A stretch of 64,000 nucleotides of DNA from Semisulcospira habei (Eukaryota; Mollusca; Gastropoda; Semisulcospiridae). How positions within the stretch are numbered: position 1 is the stretch's first letter; every line of letters starts with the position of its first letter. The translations under genes were made by a program, and so were the position numbers. This document shows, piece by piece, positions 46,901 to 52,000 of this stretch. The notes under the pieces are model-generated. The model was not told the DNA's origin and made no database searches. It saw only the letters and a program-made list of their open reading frames with translations. The stretch spans positions 204,862,210 through 204,926,209 of the forward strand of contig BTPG01000005.1 of assembly GCA_036245525.1 (NCBI GenBank), given 5' to 3'.

Positions 46901-48404
46901 TGTTTGGAAGTAAAATGTCCTATTAAAATTGCTTCAAAGACATCTATGTCTGATTAAAAGAATGATATGCCAGAATGAACTATTGCAATTTCTGTACTGC
47001 CGATAAATGTCTTTAAATTCATGTTGACCTATTTGTGGAATGTTATATCAAGCATCAGCAAACCTGGAACATGTCCCCATTTGTGCAAGCACACAGAAAC
47101 ATTGCTTGATTTTTTTTGGATATGTCGCTGGGGTCATGTGCATTGCATTCTCTTTTTTACATAAATGGTACATTTTTGGGAGACCTTACACTCGTTTCTG
47201 AGAGGCGTATGTTTACCTGTGTGCATCTTTCTGATGATTCTTTGTTTGTGTCTTGGGCCATTTTAGCTGCACACCATACAATCATGTTTTGTTAACAACT
47301 AGTTAAATAAGTGAGTTTTGTGACTTTTCACCCTAGCCTTAATCGTCATCTCTTAGTCTTATGGTGTGTTTACACAACAATTTCTTTAAGACATTGTCAC
47401 ATATTTTTGTTTGTGTGATACTCAGACTCGCCAACCCTGTGCCTTACAAAAACGCAAAACTGAAGTGAAGAAAGCACAAGCACAACCCATATATGTTGAC
47501 TTCATCGCTGTTTAAAAAAAAATGATGATTTTTACTTTTAAAGGCCTCTTTAGCTAGTATTAAAACAACTTTGTCATCACACAGACACAGTACTTTAGAC
47601 ATGATGTAATTCTCTCTCTCTCTCTCACATACACACACACGAGCAGAACAGCGTATGCATGTAGTCATGTATAATCAACCCGACTTCACACAAATTACAG
47701 CTGGGCAGAAACTGCAATTTGAAACTCTGGTCTCAAGTCTAGAAGCCAAAGGGACATCTGAACAGTTACGTAAAAACTTAACGTAAAAAATAAATAATAT
47801 CACGACAAATGATGTTTTAAACCAATCATCATATGCATTGGCAAATCTGCAAGGTTTTTTTTTCTCAATAGGAGATATTTCAACATCAGAATCAGGTCAA
47901 AGACAACCGGTAGAGACCCTTGACAGCGATGACAGCTCTCAGAACTAGAAAGGACTCGGATGGCAGGTTCATCCCATCTTTGTTAACTTATTTATTGTGA
48001 GGAAAAATGTACCTCCATCGTTTTGATCCTGGGGTGACTGTACTGGGTCCATCAGCATTTTTATCAGTACGTGTGCTGCTTGAAAGACTCGCCTCTCCAG
48101 GTCTTGTCGCCCCAGATGCCGAAATTTCAACTGAAACCTTTGACTTCTTTTGCTTCAGGTCATCATTGCCTGAAGCTTCATGTGTTATCTCCCCTGCCAG
48201 TTGTGAGCAACCTCCCGCAGAAGACTCAGTTTCTGCGTTTTCTCCGTCTTCCTTTGGTACATTCTTCTTGGTTTTTCGACTGTAGATAGCAAGTCGTGTG
48301 TCACAGTGTGTACCATCAAGCGAGATGTTCGACAGAAAACTGATTGCCGCTAGTTTTCTACGCGAATTGCGATGTTTCTGGCTCTTACGTCCAGAGTTCG
48401 CCAT
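10497..48404 (-). CDS. CABLES1: CABLES family protein (Cdk5 and Abl enzyme substrate), complete 14-exon gene
   Basis: Fourteen exons join to 1614 nt (537 residues plus stop) with every phase matching. The start is the ATG at 48404 (MANSGRK); the first exon carries the family N-terminal signature [16 protein letters not shown]. Middle exons encode a Ser-rich region ([13 protein letters not shown]) and [19 protein letters not shown]. The last six exons form the cyclin-box-like C-terminus, with [47 protein letters not shown] and [21 protein letters not shown] proteins link cyclin-dependent kinases to non-receptor tyrosine kinases (Cdk5, Cdk2, Abl) in the cell cycle and neurite growth; this is family knowledge. 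The gene spans 38 kb, and introns 1-3 are mostly transposons. The number CABLES1 versus CABLES2 cannot be assigned; most invertebrates have one gene. Exon 8 needs the downstream of two close acceptors. Confidence 0.9.
10824..11404. repeat. HP1 palindrome split by a SINE-like insertion
   Basis: aacccttttagcccc to ttaaaagggtttaa; the hairpin at 10872-10950 is intact. The retroposon sits in its right flank. Confidence 0.85.
11032..11386 (-). mobile_element. SINE-like retroposon, near full copy
   Basis: It is flanked by GGGGCTAAAAG (11021-11031) and GGGGTTAAAAG (11387-11397). It ends, on the minus strand, GACGTTAAGCAATGTACAAC then (CAAC)n, a 3' tail style seen in mollusc retroposons. It shares sequence with 31193-31573. 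No ORF is evident. Confidence 0.8.
11925..12012. repeat. HP3 palindrome (degenerate)
   Basis: gattcctgcaggattcac is at the centre, with arms of the HP3 type. Confidence 0.6.
12046..12138. repeat. HP3-type palindrome, TTAA to TTAA
   Basis: TTAACCCTTGTGGGTGTTG to CAACACCCACAAGGGTTAA. The whole 93 bp folds on itself with only a few mismatches, so this is the clearest example of the element plan. Confidence 0.92.
12182..12394. repeat. HP1 palindrome
   Basis: taactcattctgcc to actgagttaa, hairpin around ggcacctataggtgcc. Confidence 0.85.
12415..12519 (-). CDS. CABLES1: CABLES exon 13
   Basis: Acceptor aattttcag, donor ATCGAG/GTGGGA, 35 codons. It holds the highly conserved [19 protein letters not shown]. 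Confidence 0.93.
12618..12795. repeat. Two tandem copies of a roughly 90-bp unit
   Basis: Each has AATGTGACATTTTC then a small hairpin AAACACT...AGTGTTT and tgcatttc(c/t)tttgctcc. The loops of the two hairpins are reverse complements (TTT versus AAA). A (TA)n tract precedes it at 12585-12606. Confidence 0.7.
13078..13484. repeat. 46-bp direct repeat about 360 bp apart
   Basis: ACAAACCAGATAGG then GAGGCTAGCGCTGGTAGAA occurs at 13078-13123 and 13439-13484. The 315 bp between shows no gene. Confidence 0.7.
13515..13728. repeat. HP1 palindrome
   Basis: TTAACTCATTCAGCCCC to GGGGCTGAATGAGTTAA, so the outer ends are themselves inverted repeats of about 17 bp. Confidence 0.9.
13729..14588. other. 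CABLES intron 12, nothing recognisable
   Basis: There is a (CA)n tract near 14236-14252. The open frames show no family resemblance. Confidence 0.5.
14589..14665. repeat. HP2 palindrome (decayed)
   Basis: caagagacatggatcctcaa and tctcctgagaatct remain of the HP2 hairpin. Confidence 0.6.
14774..14863. repeat. HP3 palindrome
   Basis: TTAACCCTGTGCCTGTCC to ACAGTTAAAATGTTAA around gattcctgtgggagtcatc. Confidence 0.8.
14860..15067. repeat. HP1 palindrome abutting HP3
   Basis: TTAACCCATTTAGCCCCGAG to gggctaaaagggtcaa. Its left TTAA is the right TTAA of the HP3 copy. Confidence 0.85.
15117..15179 (-). CDS. CABLES1: CABLES exon 12
   Basis: Acceptor ttgttgcag, donor ATCAAG/GTAACA, 21 codons in phase 0: [20 protein letters not shown] then K. 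Confidence 0.9.
15195..15302. repeat. HP3 palindrome beside CABLES exon 12
   Basis: cacttcctgtcacagtgact and gcaggaatcatcgtgacaaa arms. It starts about 16 bp from the exon 12 acceptor. Confidence 0.7.
15306..15425. repeat. HP1 palindrome (degenerate)
   Basis: tatgatagttcaggaggggt and ggcacattaaggcgc remain. Confidence 0.6.
15435..15590. repeat. HP2 palindrome, reverse orientation
   Basis: cctcataagcacctgcagtt and gcaggggctcatggggatcg arms. Confidence 0.7.
15967..16181. repeat. HP1 palindrome
   Basis: Hairpin around ggcgcccataggcgcc, right end gaatgtgttaa. Confidence 0.85.
16189..16262. repeat. Remnant of the TGACTGCCAAG transposon family
   Basis: cttggcagtcagctttctgg then tctggat resembles the ends of the elements at 20727-21643 and 62180-62305. 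Confidence 0.5.
16354..16390 (-). CDS. CABLES1: CABLES exon 11 (37 bp)
   Basis: Acceptor tttgcag, donor GTTAAG/GTAGGT. It completes Ser and reads [12 protein letters not shown]. Confidence 0.88.
16888..16994 (-). CDS. CABLES1: CABLES exon 10
   Basis: Acceptor gtgtgcag, donor CGCAG/GTACGT, 107 nt. It reads [20 protein letters not shown] then [15 protein letters not shown]. Confidence 0.92.
17190..17407. repeat. HP1 palindrome
   Basis: Hairpin around ggcgcctataggcgcc with a short duplication (cccttgaacccttgaac) in the right arm; ends gagttaa. Confidence 0.85.
17580..17680 (-). CDS. CABLES1: CABLES exon 9 (start of cyclin-like region)
   Basis: Acceptor gaatttcag, donor TATGTG/GTACGT, 101 nt. 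It reads [20 protein letters not shown] then [14 protein letters not shown] 43-bp retroposon fragment sits 15 bp upstream of the acceptor. Confidence 0.9.
17697..17739 (-). mobile_element. 43-bp 5'-truncated SINE tail at the CABLES exon 9 acceptor
   Basis: It is flanked by perfect 15-bp direct repeats TGAAATTCACAACAG (17682-17696, 17740-17754). It is the last 43 nt of the SINE at 11032 and 31193. The right-hand arm of the acceptor (CTGTTGTGAATTTCAG on the minus strand) is the duplicated target. Confidence 0.85.
17755..18283. other. CABLES intron 8, nothing recognisable
   Basis: No coding or structured feature seen. Confidence 0.5.
18284..18497. repeat. HP2 palindrome, nearly complete
   Basis: TTAACCCCTTCACTGCC to agtcaaggggataaa, hairpin GATCCTCATGAGCCCC around cacagtcgag. 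Confidence 0.88.
18778..18886. repeat. HP5 palindrome
   Basis: tacccctttactgagatgg to gcacaagaggttaa; inner hairpin CCACCAGTACTGCAGTACGG and partner. Confidence 0.75.
18883..18972. repeat. HP3 palindrome sharing a TTAA with HP5
   Basis: TTAACCCTTTGGCTGTCGG to CTGACAGCCAAGGTTTG, core gataattccggcaggaatca. Confidence 0.85.
19056..20013. repeat. Element of about five tandem 162-bp units with inverted ends
   Basis: The unit contains GTGACCCTTGACCTTT then GGTCATCCAAATTAGTATGC and gataggtcttaccatcaggt; starts are near 19158, 19321, 19484, 19648 and 19808. The ends TGGCTCATGTG (19061) and CACATGAGCCA (19996) are inverted. The right part has GACGACGCCGGACAGACGAC. Confidence 0.8.
20047..20113 (-). 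CDS. CABLES1: CABLES exon 8
   Basis: 67 nt reading [20 protein letters not shown] then DR, donor AGAG/GTATTT. Two AGs lie 8 nt apart at the acceptor (cttcag and cttgag). Only the second, ending at 20114, keeps the frame from exon 7. The first would give a 75-nt exon and require another short exon not seen here. Confidence 0.7.
20727..21643. mobile_element. Non-autonomous transposon with long inverted arms
   Basis: The left arm (about 20727-20890: cgcttagaaaa, ttattaatatttcgggtaaa, ctacttatcttcatttcaat) is repeated inverted at about 21425-21575. The outer right end is acacgcttggcagtcacc then ttttttggtctggat. The middle is low complexity with no transposase. Confidence 0.8.
21856..22053. repeat. 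HP2 palindrome, reverse orientation
   Basis: TTAACCCGTTTAGTGCCGAG to CTGGCACTGAACGGGTTAA with the GATCCTCATGAGCCCC hairpin around tgcagttgca. Confidence 0.9.
22050..22195. repeat. HP1 palindrome, half copy abutting HP2
   Basis: TTAACCCCAAGGCCATG, then only the right hairpin arm (ataatctggcactaccct). Confidence 0.75.
22348..23306. repeat. HP1 palindrome split by a 758-bp MITE
   Basis: TTAACCCTTTTAGCCCCGAG to TTAAGAGGGTTAA. The right flank is cut after tagtcatca and resumes agacaacgcctcc. Confidence 0.85.
22497..23254. mobile_element. MITE with 26-bp terminal inverted repeats
   Basis: It begins GGGGTCTGATGTATGGACAG and ends with the inverse CTGTCCATACATCAGTCCCC. More inverted pieces (agtctcagttcatgcat) lie further in. 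The middle holds an (AAT)n stretch and a LINE-like tail at 22808-22875. Confidence 0.85.
23478..23626. repeat. HP2 palindrome (decayed)
   Basis: TTAACCCCTTCACTGCCCC to GGCAGTGAAAGGTTTAA; one hairpin arm is largely lost. Confidence 0.8.
23623..23835. repeat. HP1 palindrome abutting HP2
   Basis: TTAACCCTTTTAGCCCCAAA to GGCTAAAAGGGTTAA, hairpin around ggcgcctgaaggcacc. Confidence 0.9.
23869..23942 (-). CDS. CABLES1: CABLES exon 7
   Basis: Acceptor gatcacag, donor GAACAG/GTAACG, 74 nt. It reads [20 protein letters not shown] then PTEQ. Only this frame lacks a stop. Confidence 0.78.
24038..24143 (-). CDS. CABLES1: CABLES exon 6
   Basis: Acceptor ttctttag, donor GAGCAG/GTACGT, 106 nt. It reads [20 protein letters not shown] onward and ends with one G, which makes GAT with exon 7. 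Confidence 0.82.
24325..24451 (-). CDS. CABLES1: CABLES exon 5
   Basis: Acceptor ttggccag, donor GGACAG/GTCAGT, 127 nt. It reads [20 protein letters not shown] onward and ends in phase 0, which fixes the acceptor of exon 6. Confidence 0.82.
24452..25513. other. CABLES intron 4, little recognisable
   Basis: An HP2 fragment (aagaggcatagatcttcatg) lies near 24650. No gene is supported in the rest. Confidence 0.5.
25514..25591 (-). CDS. CABLES1: CABLES exon 4
   Basis: Acceptor tttttttcag, donor TTCAG/GTATTT, 78 nt. In the phase fixed by exon 3 it reads [20 protein letters not shown]. Other frames are also open, so the phase comes from its neighbours. Confidence 0.82.
26782..26954. repeat. DIRS A inverted terminal repeat (3' side)
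   Basis: About 173 bp from ttaccgatgacatgactgat to gattactcagttta, matching 32682-32854 in inverse. The outermost 38 bp differ between the two ends. Confidence 0.9.
27005..27100. repeat. DIRS A internal complementary region
   Basis: The first half (27005-27060) is the reverse complement of the left extremity (26744-26799). The second half (about 27058-27100) is the reverse complement of the right extremity (about 32831-32873). This is the hallmark arrangement of DIRS1-type elements. Confidence 0.9.
27207..27965 (-). CDS. DIRS A tyrosine recombinase
   Basis: 252 residues. It has the C-terminal catalytic boxes H-x-x-R (AHEVR), G-W (VGWRAE) and the nucleophile Tyr in FARFYLRDL. The position of the first catalytic Arg, before V-S-E-L, is Gln (codon CAA at 27794-27792). 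The N-terminal core-binding part lies at the end of the upstream ORF in the same frame, separated by a single TGA at 28016-28014. The recombinase would insert the circular DNA intermediate in place of an integrase. Not likely active in this copy. Confidence 0.88.
   Translation of the reverse strand: MSHFGLQRPVLRSLVPRWDLPWVLTWLNSPRFEPLPLARLADVTRKTCFLLALATAAQVSELHALSARPTCLQFRADGSVHLLPNPSFLAKTRSPLTAPQVITLRPLRGMDFPRGTRQQDPVRALRVYLRRTKAVRRGRSRLFLPLRTARDDISAQTISSWLRWVIRSAYQDLSPQGAKRLKIRAHEVRAMATSLAFDRNCAVKDIVAAVGWRAESTFARFYLRDLAGQRDNLALVGDITAAQHSLPAPLAP
28014..30470 (-). CDS. DIRS A reverse transcriptase / RNase H / methyltransferase-like polyprotein
   Basis: 818 residues, intact. A Pro-rich leader is followed by RT with [42 protein letters not shown] and the active site YLDD. 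Then RNase H ([50 protein letters not shown]). Next is the methyltransferase-like block of DIRS elements ([24 protein letters not shown]). The end is the start of the recombinase ([17 protein letters not shown]). Opposite-strand open frames here are shadows. Confidence 0.92.
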   Translation of the reverse strand: MDHFCLATPGLRLRSRTQIGGLPNLRLLAFALPARPRVAPCGAPDFPCPQTPSLLVTPAAALPLVDTVRLAPLPPPGPDLPVALGAGGPTDSLAPPPPTVLGPPVGGGLARFSEEWFSLFPDDPWIRTTVSDGLRISFRSPPPLRRSPVWTAVPSDPLKSRALCSEVSALLQKCATEVVVLHDSPAFYSRLFLVPKPGGRWRPIIDLSKLNSFISAPHFRMETARSLRAAVQPRDFAVSLDLSDAYLHVPIHPASRKYLRFAFDEVVYQFRALPFGLNLSPWVFSRLMDAVVAKARQSSSSPTSNYLDDLLLRNQSATVLSADRDALIRLLAQLGFLLNRGKSDLSPSRRFVHLGMDFATDLNLVRLSEQRIQRLAPLTADLCRLNAAPARTWLQLLRTMNAAADLLPLGRLYYRPIQLHLLLHWRPSSADLAASVPVTALLRPHLLRWVDPAWLASGVPLASPPPRLSLCVDASLSGWGAHLFPDFRTTSGAWPPEISARHINWLELQAVWQALITWESSLLHQELLVLSDNATVVAYLQKQGGTHSPDLCMLTYRLMLWCQARGIFLQARHIPGHVNVLANSLSRRGQMLHTEWTLRQDLFQMICAHWETPQIDLFAMRWNHQLPLFVSPVPDPLAWAVDALSIPWDGLIAYAFPPTVLVPKVLLKLRGSNAVVLLVAPFSWNRSWTTDLLSLATGPPLRLPTPRTMLKQPLQALFQPCPEHGPPPSRLEVVRRALTIRGFSSAAVEAISSARRPSTRRVYEGKWRVLCAWCEDLRLDPTGLTHPQLADFFLWLFGDQGLAPITIRGYLSMIADTY
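30471..32047 (-). pseudogene. DIRS A gag-like frame with an RS-rich N-terminus, broken
   Basis: One frame from about 32047 to 31577 encodes an Arg-Ser-rich stretch ([29 protein letters not shown]). It continues across the SINE target duplication (FSDIS / DISD). It is then broken by a frameshift in a C-run near 31070, a TGA near 30905 and a further shift near 30785, after which [20 protein letters not shown] continues to about 30330. Confidence 0.7.
31193..31573 (-). mobile_element. SINE-like retroposon inside DIRS A
   Basis: The 12-bp target duplication CCGAGATGTCCG is at 31181-31192 and 31574-31585. It is 381 bp and homologous to 11032-11386. Head at right (CCCAGGTC-type GC-rich sequence with CCCAGGGTCACCCTGG), tail at left. 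Confidence 0.88.
32682..32854. repeat. DIRS A inverted terminal repeat (5' side)
   Basis: It is the inverse of 26782-26954, from taaactgagtaatcatc to agtcatgtcatcggtaa. Confidence 0.9.
33255..33469. repeat. HP1 palindrome
   Basis: TTAACTCATTGTACCCC to aagagttaa, with a perfect hairpin around ggcgcccataggcgcc. Confidence 0.9.
33822..33930 (-). CDS. CABLES1: CABLES exon 3
   Basis: Acceptor ttgacag, donor GGGAG/GTAATA, 109 nt. It reads [15 protein letters not shown] and [17 protein letters not shown]. The exon lies in the roughly 1.2 kb between the two DIRS elements. Confidence 0.85.
34321..34418. repeat. DIRS B internal complementary region
   Basis: It is the reverse complement of both extremities placed end to end, as in DIRS A. 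Confidence 0.88.
34393..35892 (-). pseudogene. DIRS B recombinase and RNase H/methyltransferase remnants
   Basis: Frame-broken pieces align with [17 protein letters not shown] against its [29 protein letters not shown] against the recombinase start, [14 protein letters not shown] against [14 protein letters not shown]. No YLDD or RT core was found, so the RT is deleted. Confidence 0.75.
35893..37614 (-). other. DIRS B internal region, GC-rich, no intact frame
   Basis: Several overlapping open frames result from high GC. None shows a domain; it probably derives from the gag/RT leader. Confidence 0.5.
37615..38832. mobile_element. DNA-transposon-like insertion in DIRS B
   Basis: 17-bp inverted ends GATCAGAGCATGGAATT. 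The CAGAG start recalls hAT elements, but no 8-bp target duplication is obvious. It contains (TA)n at 37950-38000. A short minus-strand frame (38265-38597) has CELC and might be a zinc-finger remnant; it is not identified. Confidence 0.6.
38960..39290. repeat. About 225-bp tandem repeat in DIRS B (two of three units)
   Basis: Units at about 38960-39180 and 39183-39400 share ACCAGCGC, GAGGCCAGGTGG then CAGACATCACAA. A third, more diverged unit follows the LINE at 41461-41600. Confidence 0.7.
39798..41458 (-). mobile_element. 5'-truncated LINE (L2/CR1-like) inside DIRS B
   Basis: An intact 3' part of an RT ORF reads to 39978: [47 protein letters not shown] and the active site YADD. It ends with [19 protein letters not shown] and a tail with (AAT)n repeats at 39799. 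The flanks aggcgcc and aggtgcc may be the target duplication. Confidence 0.88.
39978..41450 (-). pseudogene. LINE reverse transcriptase, N-terminally truncated
   Basis: About 490 residues of RT and C-terminus without the endonuclease. The frame is open but joined at its 5' end to DIRS B sequence, so the first 20 codons of the open frame ([19 protein letters not shown]) are not LINE. Confidence 0.85.
42110..42230 (+). repeat. LINE tail in opposite orientation
   Basis: GTGAGTCATTGTCTAAAGCG onward is the inverse of 39830-39915, the tail of the LINE above; about 90 bp of inverted repeat 2.2 kb apart. Confidence 0.75.
43494..43600 (-). CDS. CABLES1: CABLES exon 2
   Basis: Acceptor ttttccag, donor TTTG/GTAAAC, 107 nt. 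It reads [20 protein letters not shown] onward and leaves one G that completes GGT with exon 3. Confidence 0.85.
43668..43868. repeat. HP1 palindrome near CABLES exon 2
   Basis: Hairpin around ggcacctgatggcgcc, ending gttaaatgggttaa, 68 bp upstream (gene sense) of the exon 2 acceptor. Confidence 0.85.
43993..44961 (+). mobile_element. LINE 3' fragment (L2/CR1-like)
   Basis: RT C-terminal part ([72 protein letters not shown]) with an in-frame stop near 44370 and a frameshift. The tail tatataaatgtac ends in (ATT)n. Confidence 0.85.
45099..46830 (-). mobile_element. 5'-truncated RTE-like LINE with 9-bp target duplication
   Basis: CATTTATTT flanks it at 45090-45098 and 46831-46839. The tail is (TGA)n at the left. 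It is inserted in CABLES intron 1. Confidence 0.9.
45113..46645 (-). pseudogene. RTE-like reverse transcriptase, 510 residues, truncated
   Basis: [54 protein letters not shown], active site FADD ([11 protein letters not shown]), then [13 protein letters not shown] and [15 protein letters not shown]. The upstream part (46646-46830) is in another frame ([14 protein letters not shown]), so one frameshift lies near 46640. It is not in the same subfamily as the fragment at 1757, though the two share the C-terminal layout. Confidence 0.88.
46840..48012. other. CABLES intron 1 next to exon 1, nothing recognisable
   Basis: No transposon or palindrome seen. A (TC)n/(AC)n tract lies near 47611-47642. 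Confidence 0.5.
48013..48404 (-). CDS. CABLES1: CABLES exon 1 (start codon)
   Basis: ATG at 48404-48402; the donor GATGGAG/GTACAT follows 48013. The exon is 392 nt. It encodes the conserved [17 protein letters not shown] block near residue 15, then a Lys/Ser/Glu-rich low-complexity stretch. Confidence 0.88.
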
Positions 48405-48776
48405 GAGATCTCACGCGAATTATATTATTTGCACGAGACTATGAGCAGACGATATAAAAATGACAATAAAAAATAAACATGCGCAAAGAAGTGCTATGCA
48501 TACTCTTTAGATGGTGTTTATGTTTATTTCTTAGTTTGAATTTGTCTGTATTACTCTCAGACACATACATTGTAGAGATATGCAGAAAATCGCCGCTAGA
48601 CACATGTTCCAGTAGCACATTTTAATGACACTGGGATTGGAGGAAAACAAGATGGCTGATTGGGGAAAGGAAAACTGACTGTCTGTATATTTCGTGAATG
48701 AAATACGAACTTAAGAGGACAGCAGTTCACTCTTTGCCTAATTTTCGTCTCTAAGAAATCAACACTTATCTGGTCT
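48405..48776. promoter_or_regulatory. Shared divergent promoter of CABLES and MIB1
   Basis: 372 bp separates the two start codons, so both 5' UTRs and promoters must lie here or both genes have further upstream exons. Visible features are a TATA-like tataaaaatg near 48453 and catgcgcaaa near 48478 (NRF1-like half site). It is one of the few stretches in the window free of the palindromic repeats. Confidence 0.6.
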
Positions 48777-49038
48777 ATGATGGATTCGGGAGCCTCAAGC
48801 AGTAACACGGCAAACCGAGCTGCCAGAGGTTTCAGTGTGATGGATGGAGTAGGAGCTCGGGTGGTGAGAGGTCCAGACTGGAAATGGGGAAAACAAGACG
48901 GCGGGGAGGGTCATGTTGGCACCGTGCGGAACTTCGAGTCTCCTGAGGAAGTTGTTGTCGTGTGGGATAACGGCACAGCAGCTAACTACAGGTGTGCTGG
49001 AGCTTATGACCTGCGCATGATGGACACGGCTCCAACAG
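48777..49038 (+). CDS. MIB1: MIB1 exon 1
   Basis: ATG ATG at 48777; donor CCAACAG/GTCAGT. It encodes a Ser/Ala-rich leader and the first MIB/HERC2 domain to SAPTG-equivalent TAPT(G). Confidence 0.93.
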
Positions 49039-52000
49039 GTCAGTTTTGTTTACAATCATAGGATGATCATTTGATATCAAACTGGCATTCATTCACGTAC
49101 AACAACTTGTCAGGATGCTGCGGATTTCCAAATGTGAATTGGTACGACCTTGGTCTCTTCAGTTGCAGAAAATGAAAACATGGTTTTGTCATCAGGTTAA
49201 AAAAATAATGTGTGTTTCGTGGACATCTTGCAAAAGCAAATTTAAAATTTGATGAGCTCGGCGACAGTTACACTTCAATGAAAGATATATTTGGCAGTGG
49301 TGGTAGGATGATCTACACTGCAGGTCATTGTCAGTATTATCCACGTCAGCCTATTGCAAAATTGGCTATAATTTATTTTTCCCGGGTACTCCGGCTCTTC
49401 CCCCCTCCACTTTGATACCGGTTTCAGGCCACTTTATAAATTTCAAATACAAGCAATTAAAATTCAGAAAATTTAGTAGCTGAGCTGACCTTTCGCGCCA
49501 TGTGAATGTCCAGTGTTTGTCTTTCACTGTGTCTTAAGAGTGAATGTGTGTGTTTTACATACGCGTATGTATTGGGTTCAGCTCACGGCGCTTTGAGGCG
49601 ATTCACAGAATTAGGTAAAGTGCCTATATAATGGCTGGTATTATTATTATTATTTTTATAATGTGGTCACGTCTGTGGCTTCCAAGCAGATCTTCAAGAA
49701 GCAAAATGTCATCTGGCTGACTCCAGCCTTAGTTGGCCCATACATGACTTCTTGCTTACCACTGTTTTTTCTTCTTAAAAGTTTAGCACCACGTTGCGGT
49801 CTGACTATAGCTTCCAGGTATTGTGATGTAATGAGGCAGACCTGTATTTTGCATTTTCTTTTCGTGAAATGACAGACTGTAATAATGCAATAATTGCAAT
49901 GTTCCAGGTATCAAACATGAAGGTACAATGTGTGACACCTGCAGACAGCAACCTATTTTTGGCATACGCTGGAAGTGTGCTGAATGCCCCAACTATGACC
50001 TTTGCTCTGTGTGTTACCATGGAGACAAGCATAATCTCAGACACAGATACTACCGCATTGTTGTTCCTGGTGGAGAAAGGTAATCGTTGAATGTGAAGTG
50101 CAGACTTTTTTTTTGTTTGCCAGTGAAAAAAAATCCCTGAGCCATACAACAGTGGATCTGTATCAAAACAAGTAAATAATAATAATTGTAACGCACGTAG
50201 ACTTTCCCCCAGTCGCACGTACACGGGCGCATTCACGCGGTAAAACTCAACACGGGCTTTGTTTCTAACGACGACGTTTATACCCAAATAATAAAAGAAT
50301 GCTCAAAAGATTATCACAACTATGTACACCACACCTTCCCCACTACAAGCACCTCAACACGACATACACACACCAATGTAAATGCCAGGCTAGGTAGCTG
50401 TCTCTCAGGCTAGGTAGCTGTTCTGAACTAGCTATTCGGCACATTTCAGGTTACGTTCCCTCAAGAACACGGCAAGATCTTTGGAAACGCTACCAAAGAA
50501 CTGTTCCGCCAATATGAGATCAAATAATGCATCGTACGTGTGGTCGATCTTTGACAATTCGACCCAACGTACGAACAAGTGGGACAACCGTTTGCCAAAC
50601 GACACAAACGATTCACCTGTTTCTGGCCAACAAGCTCTCAAAGCGTTCCATGAATCCCTCCGCACTACACTGGAACTTCTGCAATAGACACTCCTTCAAA
50701 GTATTGTAATCTACGTTCCCCAAAACGTTCAAGCTAAGACTCAAGGCTTGACCTTCTAGCATCGACGAAAGCAAAACGGGCCAGTTGGCAGGTGGCCAAC
50801 TCAATGCCTGCGCATGAGCCTCAAAACGACACAGAAAAGCGTCAATGGAGTCCACAGACTTCTTAAACATCGGTAATCTAGGAAAGTTACATAGGCCCTG
50901 ACCTACTGAATCACTATCTGGAGGTGCCCTAGTACCCGCTTCGCAAGCCAACTGCAGCTGCACCTCCCTATCTTTCTCTTTTTCCTCTCTCTGATAGTCT
51001 AGTTCTCTCTCTCTTAAAGCCCGTTCCTTTTCGTCTTTCTCTCTCTGAAATGCTAGTGATTTTTCGTCCTTCTCTCTCTGAAACTCTAGTTCTTCCTTCT
51101 TAAGTACTCTTTCTCTCTCTTCTCTCTGTCTCTGACATGTTCCTTCTCTCTATCCTTCTCTTCTTTCTCTCTCTTAAAGACTCTCTTTTTCTCCCTTTCC
51201 TCTCTATCCTTACATTTCTCAATGTAATCAAAAATCCTGTCTTCTGTAAGACCTAGCCTCTCACCTTGCTTAATATAAGCCTCAACCTGGTCTGACTCCA
51301 TATTTACAACAGCATCCTCCGAAAATTTGAAAAAACGTAAAAATACAAAAAGACACAACAAATCAACGGCAACAACTTAAAACGAAAACCCTCAAAAATA
51401 TCAACAACCTACGCCTTCCCCACTACAAGCACCTCAACACCACATACATCAATGTAAATGCCATGCTAGGTAGCTGTCTCTCACAATCCAACCTGTTTTG
51501 GTGTTCTCGCCTGGTTACGTTCAGTCCTGTGGGGGTGCTGGTTTTATTTCATTATAATGACTCATGACTGTTACCATCATGATATTATGTATTATAAGTG
51601 ATGTTGAAGGACTTTGTCGGAGCGGTGCCCTCCGCTGAACACCGGCGCTGTACTATAGCGACGGGCCTCCAGGTGCAGCTTTGATCGTTGTTTTATGTTG
51701 CCTAGATAGGAAATTATTTTCCTTTCGACGGTAATTTGTTTCTGTTGTTAACTTGTATTTTTATGTACTAGCTTTAGTCAAGTAGGAATGTAACAAAAGA
51801 ACATATTACTAGTGTGTTCAGGAGACATAGGGCTGTCTTAGCATTCTGTTTTTTGTCAGGGAGGTTCGGGTCGGGATGAGGCCACTGGCGCCGGCCATTA
51901 GATGCCTTGGCGACGGGCTTCACCCGTACCAAATCATTGTCCATTTTGTAGTTCTGTTATTGTAATTTGTGGAATGAGCGAGTGAGTGAATGTGAGCAGC

